Below, piece by piece: positions 45,766 to 58,312 of a stretch of 64,000 nucleotides of DNA (the first letter of the stretch is position 1; every line of letters begins with the position of its first letter). Below the pieces are notes generated by a model. That model was given only the letters and a program-made list of their open reading frames with translations. It was not told the DNA's origin and ran no database searches. This stretch comes from Hyposmocoma kahamanoa (taxonomy: Eukaryota; Arthropoda; Insecta; Lepidoptera; Cosmopterigidae), in assembly GCF_003589595.1 (NCBI RefSeq), contig NW_020654810.1:14530569-14594568 (forward strand). The letters are read 5' to 3'. A program made the position numbers and the translations under genes.

Positions 45766-48702
45766 TTATTTCATATTTCACTATTTACTTTGTTTCGCTG
45801 GGTTTAAGATAGATTTAAATAAATAAATAAAATCATTACGTTACTGCGTAAAAGTAAAAAGGTCTATAAATAAATTTTTACGTATTTGCTTAATGTGAAT
45901 AGTGAGAACGTCAAAGTACAATTAAGAGACGGCGTAAGCTTTATAGCTGCAGATACAACATCTAGTAAACTACGAATTTACTACAGAAAGAAAAAATTGC
46001 AATCTGATGGCAAGTAGAATAAACAAATCATTTATGCCAAAGTAAATAAAGAGTATGCGCCAATAATTGAAAATGAATTCCGAATTTCGAAAGTTTGTTT
46101 TTTTCGGTATTTAGATTAAGTAATACTGCGCAGTAGCTACTGCTAGCTGTGGTGCCGGTATACGATTGAAGTGTTTACCGCTACAGTAAAACAAATTCAA
46201 TCGAAAGGTGTTACATCGCAACTATAAAATTAAATATCGCCAGTTTTATAAAAGATCGACTCGAATCTTTATTGCAAATTTTAATACAATAACTAAAATC
46301 GACGGCCTCAATTGTTTTATCAGTTTCCAATTATATTAGCTGTCATGTTTCTACTACAACTAATACTGTTTACTATCACTATGATCACTACCTACAGATA
46401 GAACGTTTAATGTTACTGATAAGACCAATCGCACAAAAGTTGCGGAACAATAAAAATTAAATTATTTATTGAAATGATAAGAGATAACAAGCGTTTTTAG
46501 CGGAAAATTTGACGACAGTGATTATTTGAGTACTAATTACGGTAAAGTGTAAACTGGAAATTAAGCAACTGATAGGTACACGTCAAGAGCAAGTCAAGCT
46601 TGACATCTAAGATTATAGTACCGTAACTAAACGATAAAAAACATTATGATGAGACTTCGGTGTCTGTCTGTCCGTAAAGATGGACAAGGGTCGTGGTTGT
46701 TTTTCTTAAAATAGCAATCATTACTACTATTGGTATTCACTTAAAATACGACACATTTACAGAACTTAATAGTACGGATATTGCCTAAAGGTAAAAGTAA
46801 TATTTTTATTTTATAGCAATCTGTAGATATGAGCGCCCACTAGTTTAAAAGGAGTATTATTTGAAAGGACTTTCCTTGCACATTTGAAAATTATTTTTCT
46901 TTTAATTTCGTGTTGCATAGTTTTTGAGTTAAATTTGAAGAAAAAGATTATTGACCTAACTATCAGAAGAATTTTCTTTTTGTTTTGTAAATACTGATTT
47001 GTAAATACTGAATTTCAAATAATAAAAAATAAAAAAATCAGTTATTGAAATTTCATTTTACTTTTATTTTATAGAAAAAATATAAAACGAAATTTCAAAC
47101 ATTTCAAATCATAAAAAAAATTACTATGGCGATATAACGTGCGTTTCACATAAGACCTTAACTCTCGTAATAAGGAATTCTCGGATCGCAACTCTATTCG
47201 CACTATACAAGTTTATTATTTTATGTTTTTAATTGTTAACCATTTGCTCTCTGTACGTCCAGATCCCACCCCAGTTCTCATATCCCACGTTTATTGAATA
47301 AATAAAAATCATATTGGAAACCTATACACGACTAGTCATGTCATAGTTATATATCATATCTCTATATAGCACACGGATACCTGCGTGGCACAATATTGAA
47401 TACAAAACAAGTTAAAAAAGATTACGTTTCAATACGTCGAACACCGATAAGAGGCTATAATATGACACACACTTCACATTGCACCTATTGTTCAATCACA
47501 AACAAATATAGGGTAGAAAATAAAAAAAAACAATTGTACACACCAAAACAGAATTAAAAAATTACACAATTTATAAAGTGAAATAAAAGTATGGATAAAT
47601 TCTTGTTTTGTAATGGCAATATAAAAACCAAAATGATGGATTTTGAACGAAGCGGGAAGACGCCATGCTTTTATAGGAGATTACGAGGCTACAGTGCTCT
47701 ACAGTTTGTAACTCAAAAGGTTAAATATAAATAAATTGTAAAGTGGCAATTGTAAAATTGTACCAACAATTGTAAAGTGTCGTACATAAATAAATGGAGT
47801 ACAGTCCCCCTTTGTAATTTCATTTCGAGAAAAAATTCAAGACCCAGATGTTGAGCTTACAATGTAATTTTACCATTAATGTGGTCCCTAGCCCCGCAAC
47901 CTGTATTGCAATATTATTGTCACCGCAACGTAGCAAGAGAGCAAGGTTATATGTTTCTATGTCAATGTGAATAGTCGTTTTATATGAGTGTTAACACACA
48001 TATACGTTCATGGTCAAATATAAGCATCTAATAATATAGGTACATAAAGCTGCTCGATTCAGAAATATAAACAGGAACATAATATCGTTGAAATTAAAAT
48101 AATTTGTTTCTTATTGTAAACTTTAGTTTTCCAACGTTTAATGTATTGATTACGTTTCGTTACATATTGACATTTTCTTTCACTAACACGTTCATTGCTG
48201 GTTCAAACAAATGTATCTTCATTAGTGACAGATTCCAGACAGGTTCACACAGATTCCATTGTTATTACTCGAAACAAACTCAAATTCTGGACTCCGTGTA
48301 ACAATATTAGTTGATTTTGCTTATACGATGCCACAAGAGACAATGTTAATGTGGGCCTGTGAAAGCAGGATGAGAAGGTTTTAGAGTCGCTTCTCGGTAG
48401 AACCAATTGTGAAACTAACTCTCCTAAATTTAGTCAGGATTTGGGTGCTTTAAGTCGTAGTCGATTCCATTGCTCTAGTACTAATAGTACAGACAATTTC
48501 CTAATTTGTGACCAGGCAATTGGTGTAGGTCTCTGGCACTGTAATTATAAATAGCAATAATAATACTAATTGCGTGTTTTTTTGCAATCGAGCGCACGTT
48601 TCCTTATACAATTTTAATTCTATTTATATCTTGACGCTGCTATACGCCAGTGATGTGTAAATAAGGCACTTTCCGTAATGATTAACGTTTAAATGTACTC
48701 AC
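45766..48702 (-). other. Phactr intron 4, distal end
   Basis: AT-rich; nothing coding or repeated was recognised. Confidence 0.4.
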
Positions 48703-48906
48703 CAATGACGTTATTGTTCTGGTGGTGGTGATGGGCGGCGGCTGCGGCAGCAACGGCGGCAGCGAGAGCCGCCTGCTGCTGCGCCAACTGTGAAGCCAGC
48801 TGTGCCTGCAACGCCGCGTGCATCGACGCCAGCCCCCGGTCTCCGCTTGGCCCGATAGGACCCGGTTCGCCCCGCGCCTCTTCGCCGGGTGGAGACACCT
48901 CCTCAT
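48703..48906 (-). CDS. Phactr: Phactr exon 4: Gly/Pro and Ala/His/Gln linker
   Basis: Residues about 109-176: NEEVSPPGEEARGEPGPIG, then SGDRGLASMHAALQAQLAS, a Gln/Ala-rich helix and runs of Ala, His and Asn (HHHHQNNN). Probably a low-complexity linker of variable length between RPEL1 and the proline-rich region. The phase (1 in, 1 out) and the splice sites (acceptor 'tgataacag', donor gtgagt) fit exons 3 and 5. Confidence 0.88.
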
Positions 48907-49271
48907 CTGTTATCATTATGGTTAAAACTTGAAGGGAAAACGCTGTAGTAAGGGCTTCTGCTAAGCGAATTGCAAATTTGAAAACACATCACGATAATTA
49001 TAATGTAAAATGACTCGACTTTATCTTTATTTATTTTATTTGTTTTTTTATTTACGGACAGCCAGTGGTACATACAATAAATCTAGGGAATAATGAAGAC
49101 TTAAAAATACATTCAATTCTAATTGCACTGCCTGTAGGTGCCACAACATGCAAAGAAAACAAAAAGAAAATTTAAGCAATGACAGAGGGTACAAATGAAA
49201 TATAAACAAAAAAAATATTCTAATTAATTTTAAGTAAAGATATATAATAGATATATAGAATAAAATAAACA
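48907..49271 (-). other. Phactr intron 3, left part
   Basis: AT-rich, continuing into the LINE remnant's 3' end with T-rich sequence near 49030-49060. Confidence 0.5.
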
Positions 49272-49920
49272 TTATGAGTTACGCCCAGATGGATTCATTC
49301 GTATTTTAGATTTAAAAATATGGAGCGAATCGTTGAACACATCTATTGTTTGATCAAGCGCGTTAAAGTTTCTTGACAATCTAGCGATAGCGGAGTGACA
49401 CTTAAGGTTGGTCCTAGAAGGCGGCGGATGGAGTAGTGCGACCGAGTGACGAGGCACCCGACTTGGGACGCGGATTTTAAATAATTGTAAAAGAGGAGGG
49501 CAATCTATTTCGTTTCTCAGGGTTTTGTACGTGAAAACCAGGTTTAACATACGTCTGCGGTCAGTTAAACTCTCCATTTTGAAATGCCCTAGTTTATCTA
49601 AATAGGTTGGGAGTTCATTAAGCTTTCTACATGTGTTTGTAAGATGCCACAAGAATCTCTTCTGTATACGTTCCATCCGTAACTGCATAGTGTGGCGACC
49701 ACACAATACTGCAATATTCTAGAGTACTTCTTACATATGCGTTGTAAACAGTTAATTTCGTACTGGGATTTTTTAAAACTTTACCATTTCTCATGATGAA
49801 ACCAAGCAGTTTGGAAGATTTGGGTATTATTTTATCGAGATGTGGTAGAAATGAAAGAAATAAAAAAATAGAAAAATCCTGCATCTTATTGTAGTACAAA
49901 CCATCGATAATCATGCACAA
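49272..49920 (-). pseudogene. LINE ORF2 C-terminal remnant
   Basis: Two overlapping minus-strand frames: 49920-49627 ('STKLTVYNAYVRSTLEYCSI' and 'VWSPHY') and 49706-49272 ('MERIQKRFLWHLT', 'RRRMLNLVFTYKTLRNEIDC', 'DQTIDVFNDS'). These form the post-RT region of a LINE, with a frameshift near 49.68 kb. The element is 5'-truncated, lies in Phactr intron 3 and belongs to the same family as 23304-23537. Confidence 0.78.
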
Positions 49921-50885
49921 AACGCCATGAGATAATATTACAAGTTATATACACTTCTACCGTATTATTTAACAACACTTCAAACTATAAAATGCTTAAT
50001 GCGAACTACGTAACCTGAATCAACATCGTCTTAAACAAATTCGTAATTGTTAATATAATATTCAGGCAAGGAAAATAACATCACAAAAAACCTTACTTTC
50101 CTTGTAACATAATATGAGTAACATAAACATGTTAAAACTGCATGTACTTTTGGTTTTTATTTAGAAAAGTTGCCTCATGTGAAAAAAAAAAATTTGAAAC
50201 ACGTTATGATAACGATAAAGTGGAATAAGAGGTCAATAGCATCTTCCGCTTTATTGTCGTGCTAACTATCAATAAACGTACATGATGTGTCATGAGCATA
50301 AGACTAAAGTTTTTATACGATCAATTGCTTTCCAGCCAATAAAATTCACCCAGGCAAGACGATTTGCTATCTTTTGTCCCTTTACAAGTTTACTAGGGCG
50401 CGCAATTTATATCAATTCTGAGGTATAGGTAGTTTACTACAAAAGTAGCTATTTTCGTTGTATTTAATTAATAAGTAGAATGTTATAAGGCTATTAATAA
50501 AGGTAAGTCACAAAAAAAAGGTTAGTTTATTCCAATAATGTGAAGTCATTATAGAACAATCTCAGAACGGTAGAAACTGTAATATTTCCACTTTGTTACT
50601 CAAGACTTACACGTGTAACTGTGAAATATACACAAAATATAAGTCACCAACATAAAACGTGTAGACGTGTACCCTAGATAGTATTGCAGAGGTGTACTCG
50701 ATAAGTTACTCTTTTGATATTGACATTTTATTTGCTCGACTAATAAAAAAGAAAAACTGAAATTCACTCATTATCAACGCTCATTAACAATACTTTGGAA
50801 TAATTGTAGAAGTATTAAAATTACCTGTCGTTTTGTTATTATCTTGATAAAGGGAAGTAGCATTATGAAATGGTAGACTACTTAC
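49921..50885 (-). other. Phactr intron 3, right part
   Basis: AT-rich; nothing recognised. Confidence 0.5.
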
Positions 50886-50984
50886 TGCCTTCGGGTACAG
50901 GAGTAACTGGACTCTCCGGTAAAAGGATGCCTTTCTGCACTAACTCATCTCTATTCGCTCGGACGGATATCTTCCTCTCTAACG
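50886..50984 (-). CDS. Phactr: Phactr exon 3: RPEL1
   Basis: Residues about 76-108. LERKISVRANRDELVQKG and IL form the N-terminal RPEL motif of Phactr proteins, followed by PESPVTPVPEG. The usual proline of R-P-x-x-x-E-L is Ala here (R-A-N-R-D-E-L), as in other Phactr RPEL1 motifs, where this position is also not Pro. It binds G-actin and, with the adjacent basic stretch, controls nuclear import in vertebrate Phactr1. Acceptor 'tgttttgcag', donor gtaagt; phase 1 on both sides. Confidence 0.94.
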
Positions 50985-51380
50985 CTGCAAAACAAGAACG
51001 ATTTAATTTAAGACTCTGCCGAAAACACCGTAAAAGTATTTAAGAAAGTGAAATTTTAGTTTTTGTTGAATTTGTTTCAAGCAAAATGCACATGCGAGCG
51101 AAACAAATTGTTTTTACATCTTCTCGGTCACGAACGACAATATTGAGGTTTTGTACTAACCATAGACTGTGGTCGGTTAAGCTCGTTTAAAGATCTTTAT
51201 ATGGATAATGTAACCAGTGACCAAAATTCCAAGTAGTAAGTGCTAACTGTAACATGGGTTAGATTTAACTACCAATTCACTCATGATTTTTTAAATCTGA
51301 TTCCCGAGAAACGAGAACGAAGCGTGTGATCAATTCTTTAAAAATGTTTTCTATGTGGTGGTTTTTTTTGTTATACTCAC

Positions 51381-51548
51381 TTCTAGAAGCTGCTTCAAAC
51401 TTTTCTGATTTCTTTTTCCGTTTCCATTTCCAAGGTTTGAATAATCTGCCGAAAGCGGAGAACTTTGACTTAGGTCGCTCCGCCGGCGGTGTCCGCGCAC
51501 CCGAGCTGAGACTGTTCGTTCGTACCGCCGAACCATTTTGTTTCTTGG
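51381..51548 (-). CDS. Phactr: Phactr exon 2: TPP and basic [11 protein letters not shown] segment
   Basis: Residues about 20-75. [20 protein letters not shown], then [19 protein letters not shown]. The 'RTPP...[20 protein letters not shown]' block is diagnostic of the Phactr N-terminus and includes a nuclear-localisation-type basic cluster next to RPEL1. Donor gtgagt, acceptor 'attggttatag'. The acceptor side faces a LINE beginning within about 100 bp, so little ancestral intron remains there. Confidence 0.95.
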
Positions 51549-51639
51549 CTATAACCAATAACAGATAGAACGTTTATATCTATTGAAGTTCAGTATACTA
51601 CAATTTGTAACATAACAGGAAGGGACTGATGCGGGTCTA

Positions 51640-54527
51640 ACTGTGATGTCATAATTCTGACAGAGTGCTGGTTAGATAAATATAGAAATTTACCACCCAT
51701 GCCAGGCCATAATATACCCAGATCTAAGGAAAATTACAACCAACATGACGGTATAATGGTTTATGCTAGGAATAATTTAAATATCTCAGTAGAAGAACCA
51801 ATATATTAGACTGCAATCGGCTCCTAATCAAAATTGGATCACACATAGCAATATTAGTTTTGTACAGACCCCCTTCTTTTAGAAATACCTACCAAAATTT
51901 TTACTGACTCACTTAACGGTACGTTTCAACTTTTATCATCTTTTAAAAATGTAGTATTAATTCAACTTGAGCGTAAATCATTTCTAAAATCAATATAAAT
52001 AAACTTGAAGAAGATTTATGCAACATTGACTTTAACCCAGGTTGTAATACTGATGACGCGGATTTCTGTATGTCCTACTTAGTAAAAAATGCGATCAATA
52101 TTAAGTAATAATAATAATAATTTATTTTATTTTCTCTCAACATACAAGGTGAATAGTTTAAACAAAAGATGCTTACTGACTAATGAGTTTAATATTAAAC
52201 CTTATTTGCGAGAGACTGGTGCCTGAGATAGGCATAAAAATACCTGTAATACAGGTAAAGGTAAAGGTCATGCGATTAAATAATAAAAATTAGAACATCA
52301 AGCCTTGGATTACACCTCGCTGTATGCGACATAGGGATAAACTACATATGTAGGTTAAATATAGTACAGGTAATTTAATATTACAAGCATCGTATAAAAG
52401 AACTGAAGAACTTTAAAAAGTTAAAAATAGTTACGATGAAAAGGAATTGGACAAAGCTGGTACAGACAATACAAAAGTTTGGAAATATATAAAAAAATGT
52501 AACATATACATCGAAACGGCATGAATCATCTTCAGGATTATTGAAAGCCCATTCATCTGAGCTGATATCTGCTAACTTCGCAAATGATTTTTTCGTTAAC
52601 GCAGGTAAAAATGTAGCATAAAAAATTTTAACTTCGTCGCTTTCTCCACCACAAAACACTCAATCCACCTGTAGCAAGTCTCTGGGATCATTTGTACTAT
52701 TAGATATGGACGAAAGTGAGGTTGAAAGAATAATTTTGAGCCTAAAAGACGATAGTGCTCCTGGTCATGATAACATATCAAACAAAATACTAAAACAATT
52801 CAGGCACATCCTACTTTCACCGATTACATTCATTTTACAATTATCTATAACAAAAGGAATATTTCCTATGTGCTTAAAAAAGCTGTTGTTTTCCCGGTAC
52901 ATAAATCTGGTAACAATCAAATAACGAATTATAGATCTATTTCGTTACTGCCAGCAATATCTAAAATATTAGAAAAACTCATAAATAATAGACTTGTATT
53001 TGTAGAAACATTCCCTATTATCTAAAACACAGTTCGGTTTTAGATCCGAATTATCGACATCTGACGCTGTGCATCATCTTACGGATTTTTAGCAAGGGAA
53101 TTTGACAATGGTAATAAAACAGTGGGGATATTTCTGGACCTCGCGAAAGCTAAAAAGCGAAGATACAGTTTATATACCCATCCTATTGCAGAAGCTTGAA
53201 TCCTTAAGTATAAGAGCTATACAGCTAAAATTACTTGCAGATTATCTGAAGAAGCGCTTCCAATATGTCAAAATAGGTCACGTTTTCAGATCTGATCTCA
53301 AGAGTACTGCATTTGGAATTCCCCAAGGAAGTATTCTAGGCCTCACTCTGTTTCTGATCTACATTAATGACCTTTGTAATCTAGAAGTAGAAGGTAGGAA
53401 GATCATCTTATATGCTGATGATACTGCTCTGCTTTTTTCTGCTAACTCTGATAAGGAAGTCCAAGAGTATGCACAGCAAGGTTTCAATGTCGTAAATAAC
53501 TGGCTCCAGCAACATTTACTAACACTAAACACGGACAAAAACTAATTTCATGCAGTTCTATATGCGAAAACCAAAGTCTGCTATAACTAGCATAAGACTA
53601 TATGCTCACCATTGTAAGGAGACTACTAACAACCTGTGTAAGTGTCCAGACATTGCTATTACTAACAAAGTAAAGTATTTAGGTGTTATAATAGAAAATT
53701 ATCTCTCTTTTAAGCACCATATCGAAGCACTAAGCGGTCGAATCCGTAAGCTAATGTATGTGTTTAAAAAACTACGCGCTTTTGCTGATTTTAAAACAAT
53801 CAGGCAAGTTTATTATTCCATATGTCAATCAATTATTACATATTGCATTTCATCTTGGGGTGGTATTGCTAAAACTTCATTACCAATCGTTGAGAGAGCC
53901 CAACGACCGGTTTTAAAGGTTTCTATCTTCCGTCCTTTCCTTTACCCCACTGACCTTCTGTATAAGTCGTGTAAGGTACTAACTGTAAAGCAATAATTTA
54001 TTTAGTCCACAATTGTCAAAGAGCACGTTGCACTCCCATATAGTACTGAAAACACTAACGATGGAAAGATATTGTCTGCCCCAAAATTGTATCATCAAAG
54101 CATGTGTTCATTCCATTGACTTACGTTCATTCCCAGATTTTTTGTGTTTCTTGGACCATTTTTGTACAATAAATTAAACTCCTAATTCGCCATATATCAT
54201 TTTTGTTACATAAAGGAACTACACTCTACAAGAATTCCTTCAAAATATGTCCTACGACGATACAGAGAATTTATTAATTATGCCAAAATAAATGTTGTCT
54301 AATTTAAGCGTATAGGTATGATTTGCATTTTATTGTTTAGTTATTATTTCTTTGTTTATAATTTAATAATATATTCACCTATATAATTAGTACATTTTAC
54401 CTGAAATACAGGATTCTCCTAGTTCAGGTATATGTGTTATATTTTACATTGATTCGTATAATTAGTCTTTAGTTATTCCTTTGTACAGTAAGTTATACGA
54501 TAAACAATTTATTTATTTATTTATAAC
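51640..54527 (+). mobile_element. CR1/jockey-type LINE, nearly full ORF2, decayed
   Basis: Plus strand, in Phactr intron 1 and antisense to it. Endonuclease traces lie at 51640-51930 ('ILTECWLDKY', 'HDGIMVYARNNLNISVEEP', 'LVLYRPPSF'), RT at 52700-53550 and the C-terminal region at 53550-53996. The 3' end is ATTT-repeat-rich at about 54508-54527. About 52080-52330 looks like a later AT-rich insertion between endonuclease and RT. Numerous stops and frameshifts. Confidence 0.78.
52700..53996 (+). pseudogene. LINE reverse transcriptase, frameshifted
   Basis: Segments in order: 'SLKDDSAPGHDNISNKILK' (52706 frame), 'NYRSISLLPAISKILEKLIN' in another frame near 52930, then 53102-53545 with 'AFGIPQGSILGLTLFLIYIN' and an intact catalytic 'YADDTALLF'. 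A stop (TAA near 53543) splits off 53550-53996 ('KVKYLGVIIENYLSFKHHIE', 'RQVYYSICQSIITYCISSWG'). The catalytic box is preserved but the frame is broken at least three times. Confidence 0.85.
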
Positions 54528-56440
54528 ATATGTACGTAGTTGTCAACAATATTGTGTAAGGAATGTATTTCTTTCCTTACACAGTAGGTTTCCGTAGGTC
54601 TTTTTTTATAACTTTTGGAGTTTGAATCTGTACTGAATGTAATATCTGCTATGAAAATTGATCACAGTAAAACCATGCATGTGACCCTATGGCCATAACT
54701 ACTTAAGGACAACGAACAAGCTGTCGATTTCACTAATAAAATAATTTAAATCTGATTGGTACTAATTTCAATTATCGTTCCTTGAAACTTATCCACAAAA
54801 AACAGTGTATATATATAACCGTAATAAGTAAAAACAAATGTAATTTATTAATTTGTAATTTATGTTTATAAAGTAATTATGTAAAGAATTATAAGTATTT
54901 ATTGGTCCCTTTGGTACCAAATTACCAGTAGACTATTAACGCTGCAATAATGTCCTTGACCTTTTAGGTCCGCAGTATATTTTTGCGTATGATTACTGAA
55001 AAATCGTGATGATATGAGACCATAGATTTAGCATTATGTTAATATTAAATCTATGTGTGAGACTTGTTACGCACATTCATGTCATGCAAGAAAAAATAGA
55101 CTGGACCGTGCGAGTTAAAATTAGATAGTAGGTAATGTAATAACAAATATTCATCTTTTCTACTTTGATTTATACGCGCAAGAGTTAACTTGCAAACGAG
55201 TGATAAGAATATAGCAAAACAAAATGCAGAGACAAACCCGCGTCAATACAGATAATAGATACCAGCAACATCGGTGTCCAATAGACTCACATACGTCGAC
55301 ACAATCAATGGCCTCATTGCATTGAGAAGCCATTGTTGAGAGCTGCCCGTGACTGTCACAATGCTAACGGGAACTATAGGCGTGCCTTATTCCAACGTCA
55401 CATAATAGAGTATATAAAACTTTACTTATGAGGTAGAGTCCTAATTTTGTGGGTCCTATAATACCGCACATCTGCGACACCATTTTGAGTCTCAGGAACC
55501 ACTGTATATATCTTAGATCTGATTGCGACTAGATTAAATAGATACTAGTTACAAAATTGTAGAATTTCGTTAACGTATTCAGTTCTAAGCTAAGAATGTT
55601 GGTGACGGAATATCCCGATGGACAGTAAAATAACTAAACGATTTTTTTGTGACTATGCGATTACACTAAATTACGATTTGTTAACTTGCTAGTTACAATT
55701 TAATACTTGGTTATAAAGACGCTTGGACAAGAAGAGCCTCATCAACTATCTTTTTGGTGTGATTAACACCACTGCTTGATAAGATTCGACTCGTGTTTCT
55801 TATCCGCAATACCGAGAACTTTTAGGAAACAAATTGCTGGCTTTGTGGGCGGAGAAGTTAATACAGTCTGTCGAGTTCACTAGATAATTCACGAGTAACC
55901 GGATAGAAGGATCACAAGAAAGCTAAGTCCCATTATGGCATGCATAAAATAAATCACGACCGAGTCATTGTTATTCAAAAAGGCACCAAACTGTGGGTCG
56001 AAATTTGTACTTTAGTTGAATCTTCGAATTACGACATTTTGTTTCGATTACTGAGATCCGTGTAGCAACAGATTTAATACCAACTTATGGTTGCATTTAC
56101 ATGCAATAAATATCTTAAGTAATAGTACAAGTCGTTTGCTTTCGGGCTATATTTTTTTATTAAGGTAATTTTTATATCTACCATGTTAGGTCTAATAACA
56201 CGAGAGACATCGTTGTATTTATCCAGCAAGAGACGCTCTTCTCACTCATTTGCGTCTTGAAATGTGCGATCGAGAAGAATATTTATAGGTACATACTCCC
56301 TCTGATAGTCGAATCATATTCATTAGCGATTGAAACTTTCAATTTCTACACATCCCGTTTTATTAAAAAAAATATTAAAAATGATACGAAGTGCACAGGG
56401 TTAATGCAACTAAACAATACAACTAACAACAACAATACAA
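54528..56440 (-). other. Phactr intron 1, unassigned
   Basis: AT-rich. Bases 54540-54590 carry a small imperfect inversion around 'ttgtgtaaggaatgta'. No coding feature recognised. Confidence 0.4.
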
Positions 56441-56444
56441 TTAA

Positions 56445-56666
56445 CTGCCTCCGTGGCCGAACGGTTACCATGCCGGACTGCCACGCAGAGGTTCCAGGTT
56501 CGATTCCCGGGCCGGGAGAAATAGTTGTATGGCCTACAATTATTTCTCTCGTAAGTTTGGGTGTAATTTGTGGTTGTCTATGTGTGTGTCCATGGCACCC
56601 GCGACACAGGGTTTCCCTAGTGCGGGGCTATGTTGAGTGTATGCGTCATTTATTATATTATTATTA
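56445..56666 (+). mobile_element. tRNA-derived SINE with well-kept head
   Basis: Starts 'ctgcctccgtggccgaacgg', the A-box part of a tRNA, and carries the B box 'ggttcgattcccgggc' at about 56499. The unrelated body 'atttctctcgtaagtttggg' follows and it ends in an ATT-rich tail. The head is RNA polymerase III-type. It is the same family as 11597-11774, but less decayed. Confidence 0.87.
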
Positions 56667-56790
56667 AAGTAGGTACAGTACATGAATATTTAAGATACTA
56701 TACATTTTTCGTTAGTCTTAGGGGTGACGTCCTAACAAATGCTGATAAGAAAACCTAATTTTGTTTAAACTTCCACGATGTCGTTATGTA

Positions 56791-58310
56791 CACACATCAA
56801 AAGTGTCTAGGGATCAAGTGAATATTTTTGAAATAAAAATTATTTAAACAATATTTACCAAATCCAGTCTTCCAGGACGACTTCTTACTTTAATGCTTAT
56901 GTTTTATTTAACCGCTTACCCCTATATTTAATTAAAATAAACTAAAATTGATGTTTTTGCAAATTGTGGGAAAAAACTCAAATTAACGGCGTCAATTAAA
57001 TGACAAAAAAATGGCGAAAATGATGATTTTGCTCATTTTTATTGTAAAGATAAGAAAATTAATAATCTGTATTTCCACCATTAACACGAATCACACAATT
57101 ACAGCGATTTGGCATGCTTAAGATGAGTTCATCAAAATCACTTTGAGGAATGGCCGCCCATGTGTTTTGTAACAAGTCAAAATATTGTTGTAGAGTATGT
57201 ACGGTATGCATACTCGGCACAGCTCTTCTTTGAAGCATATCCCATGCGTGCTCAATTGGATTGAGGTCTGGCGATTGAGCAGGCCACGGCAGAACGTTGA
57301 TACGAGCTTCGGCAAGAATGCGTGTTACGACTCTAGCCGTGTGTGGACGTGCGTTCTCATGCATTAGTTGAAATGAATCACCCAACTGGCCTCGCAAAGG
57401 GATGATAACATCTGAAACAATCCTCTCTGCGTAAACTTGAGCATTGAGGTTACCCCTGATCCAAATGAGATCGGTTCTTCCGCCGATCCAAATACCGGCC
57501 CATATCATTATTGTTCCCCACCATATGGATGAACTTCCTGACAATATCTCAAACGTTCATGACGTCCAGATGTTCTCCAAACTCGAGTACGTCTTGTATC
57601 CGGTCTCATACCGAAGCAGGATTCATCCGAAAAGCACACATAGCGCCAGTCTTCTTCCTCCCAGTTTCTGTGTTCGCGATTGCAGGGTGCAATAGGTGGA
57701 ACTCTGAGCAGCCTTCGGGATCGCAGACCCACTTCACGTAAACGATTTCGGATTGTTTGATCGCTTATTAGCAAGCCTGAGGAGCTGTGGAGCCTCGTAA
57801 CCAACATCATGGCGGTCATGGTACGATTCCGTCGAGCAGTATTTTGGATATACCGGTCCCGTCTGCGAGTCGTGATGCGAGATCGTCCTCCATGTCGCTC
57901 GGCCACGCTGCCCGTCATGCGATAGCGCGTCCAGAGGCGACTTATGACGCTCTGTGTAGTGTTAAGAGTGAAAGCCACAGCACGTTGCCTGGAACCAGCT
58001 TCCAACATTCCGACGGCTCGCATCATCACTTCTCGGGTTAAATGATGTCGTCTCTCCATAATAATGTAAATTGTTTCGGTTCCGATGCAGATATTGTAAT
58101 GATTTTGTCAAAACGCTATAACTCATTTTTATACAAAACCACATTGACAATCGATTTTCTTCTTATTATCGAATTTTAAACAATATTCCTTATTTAAATG
58201 TTAAAACTCACTAAAAAGTATCAATAGCGATACAAAAATGTTAATATAATTAAACATAATTGCAGCAATACTCTTAAACGTACTTGATCCCTAGACACTT
58301 TTGATGTGTG
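56791..58310 (-). mobile_element. Tc1-like transposon, 1,520 bp, complete but mutated
   Basis: Perfect 29-bp terminal inverted repeats at 56791-56819 and 58282-58310 begin 'cacacatcaaaagtgtctag'. They are flanked by TA on both sides (56789-56790 and 58311-58312), the Tc1/mariner target. The single gene is on the minus strand and carries a frameshift and a catalytic substitution. Perfect ends despite a broken gene suggest fairly recent mobilisation in trans. Confidence 0.94.
57059..58059 (-). pseudogene. Tc1-like (DD34E) transposase, frameshifted
   Basis: The N-terminal part (58059-57508) has the DNA-binding helix-turn-helix (MERRHHLTREVMMRAVGMLE, 'SVISRLWTRYRMTGSV'), the GRPR-like 'RHGGRSRITT' and the first catalytic Asp in 'CFSDESCFG' (residue 145). 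At about 57510-57545 the frame shifts: 'EVHPYGG' continues in the other frame as 'GTIMIWAGI'. The C-terminal part has 'LMHENARPHTARV', where the catalytic Asp of 'HDNARPH' is Glu. It then has 'WPAQSPDLNPIEHAWDML' with the final Glu. Two independent defects make it inactive. Confidence 0.92.
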
Positions 58311-58312
58311 TA

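Noticed and set aside
56445..56520. tRNA gene
   Set aside because: A and B boxes are present, but the fold is incomplete and the same head with the same unrelated body recurs at 11.6 kb, so it is a SINE.
57444..58041. Plus-strand open frames over the Tc1 element
   Set aside because: Antisense shadows of the transposase.
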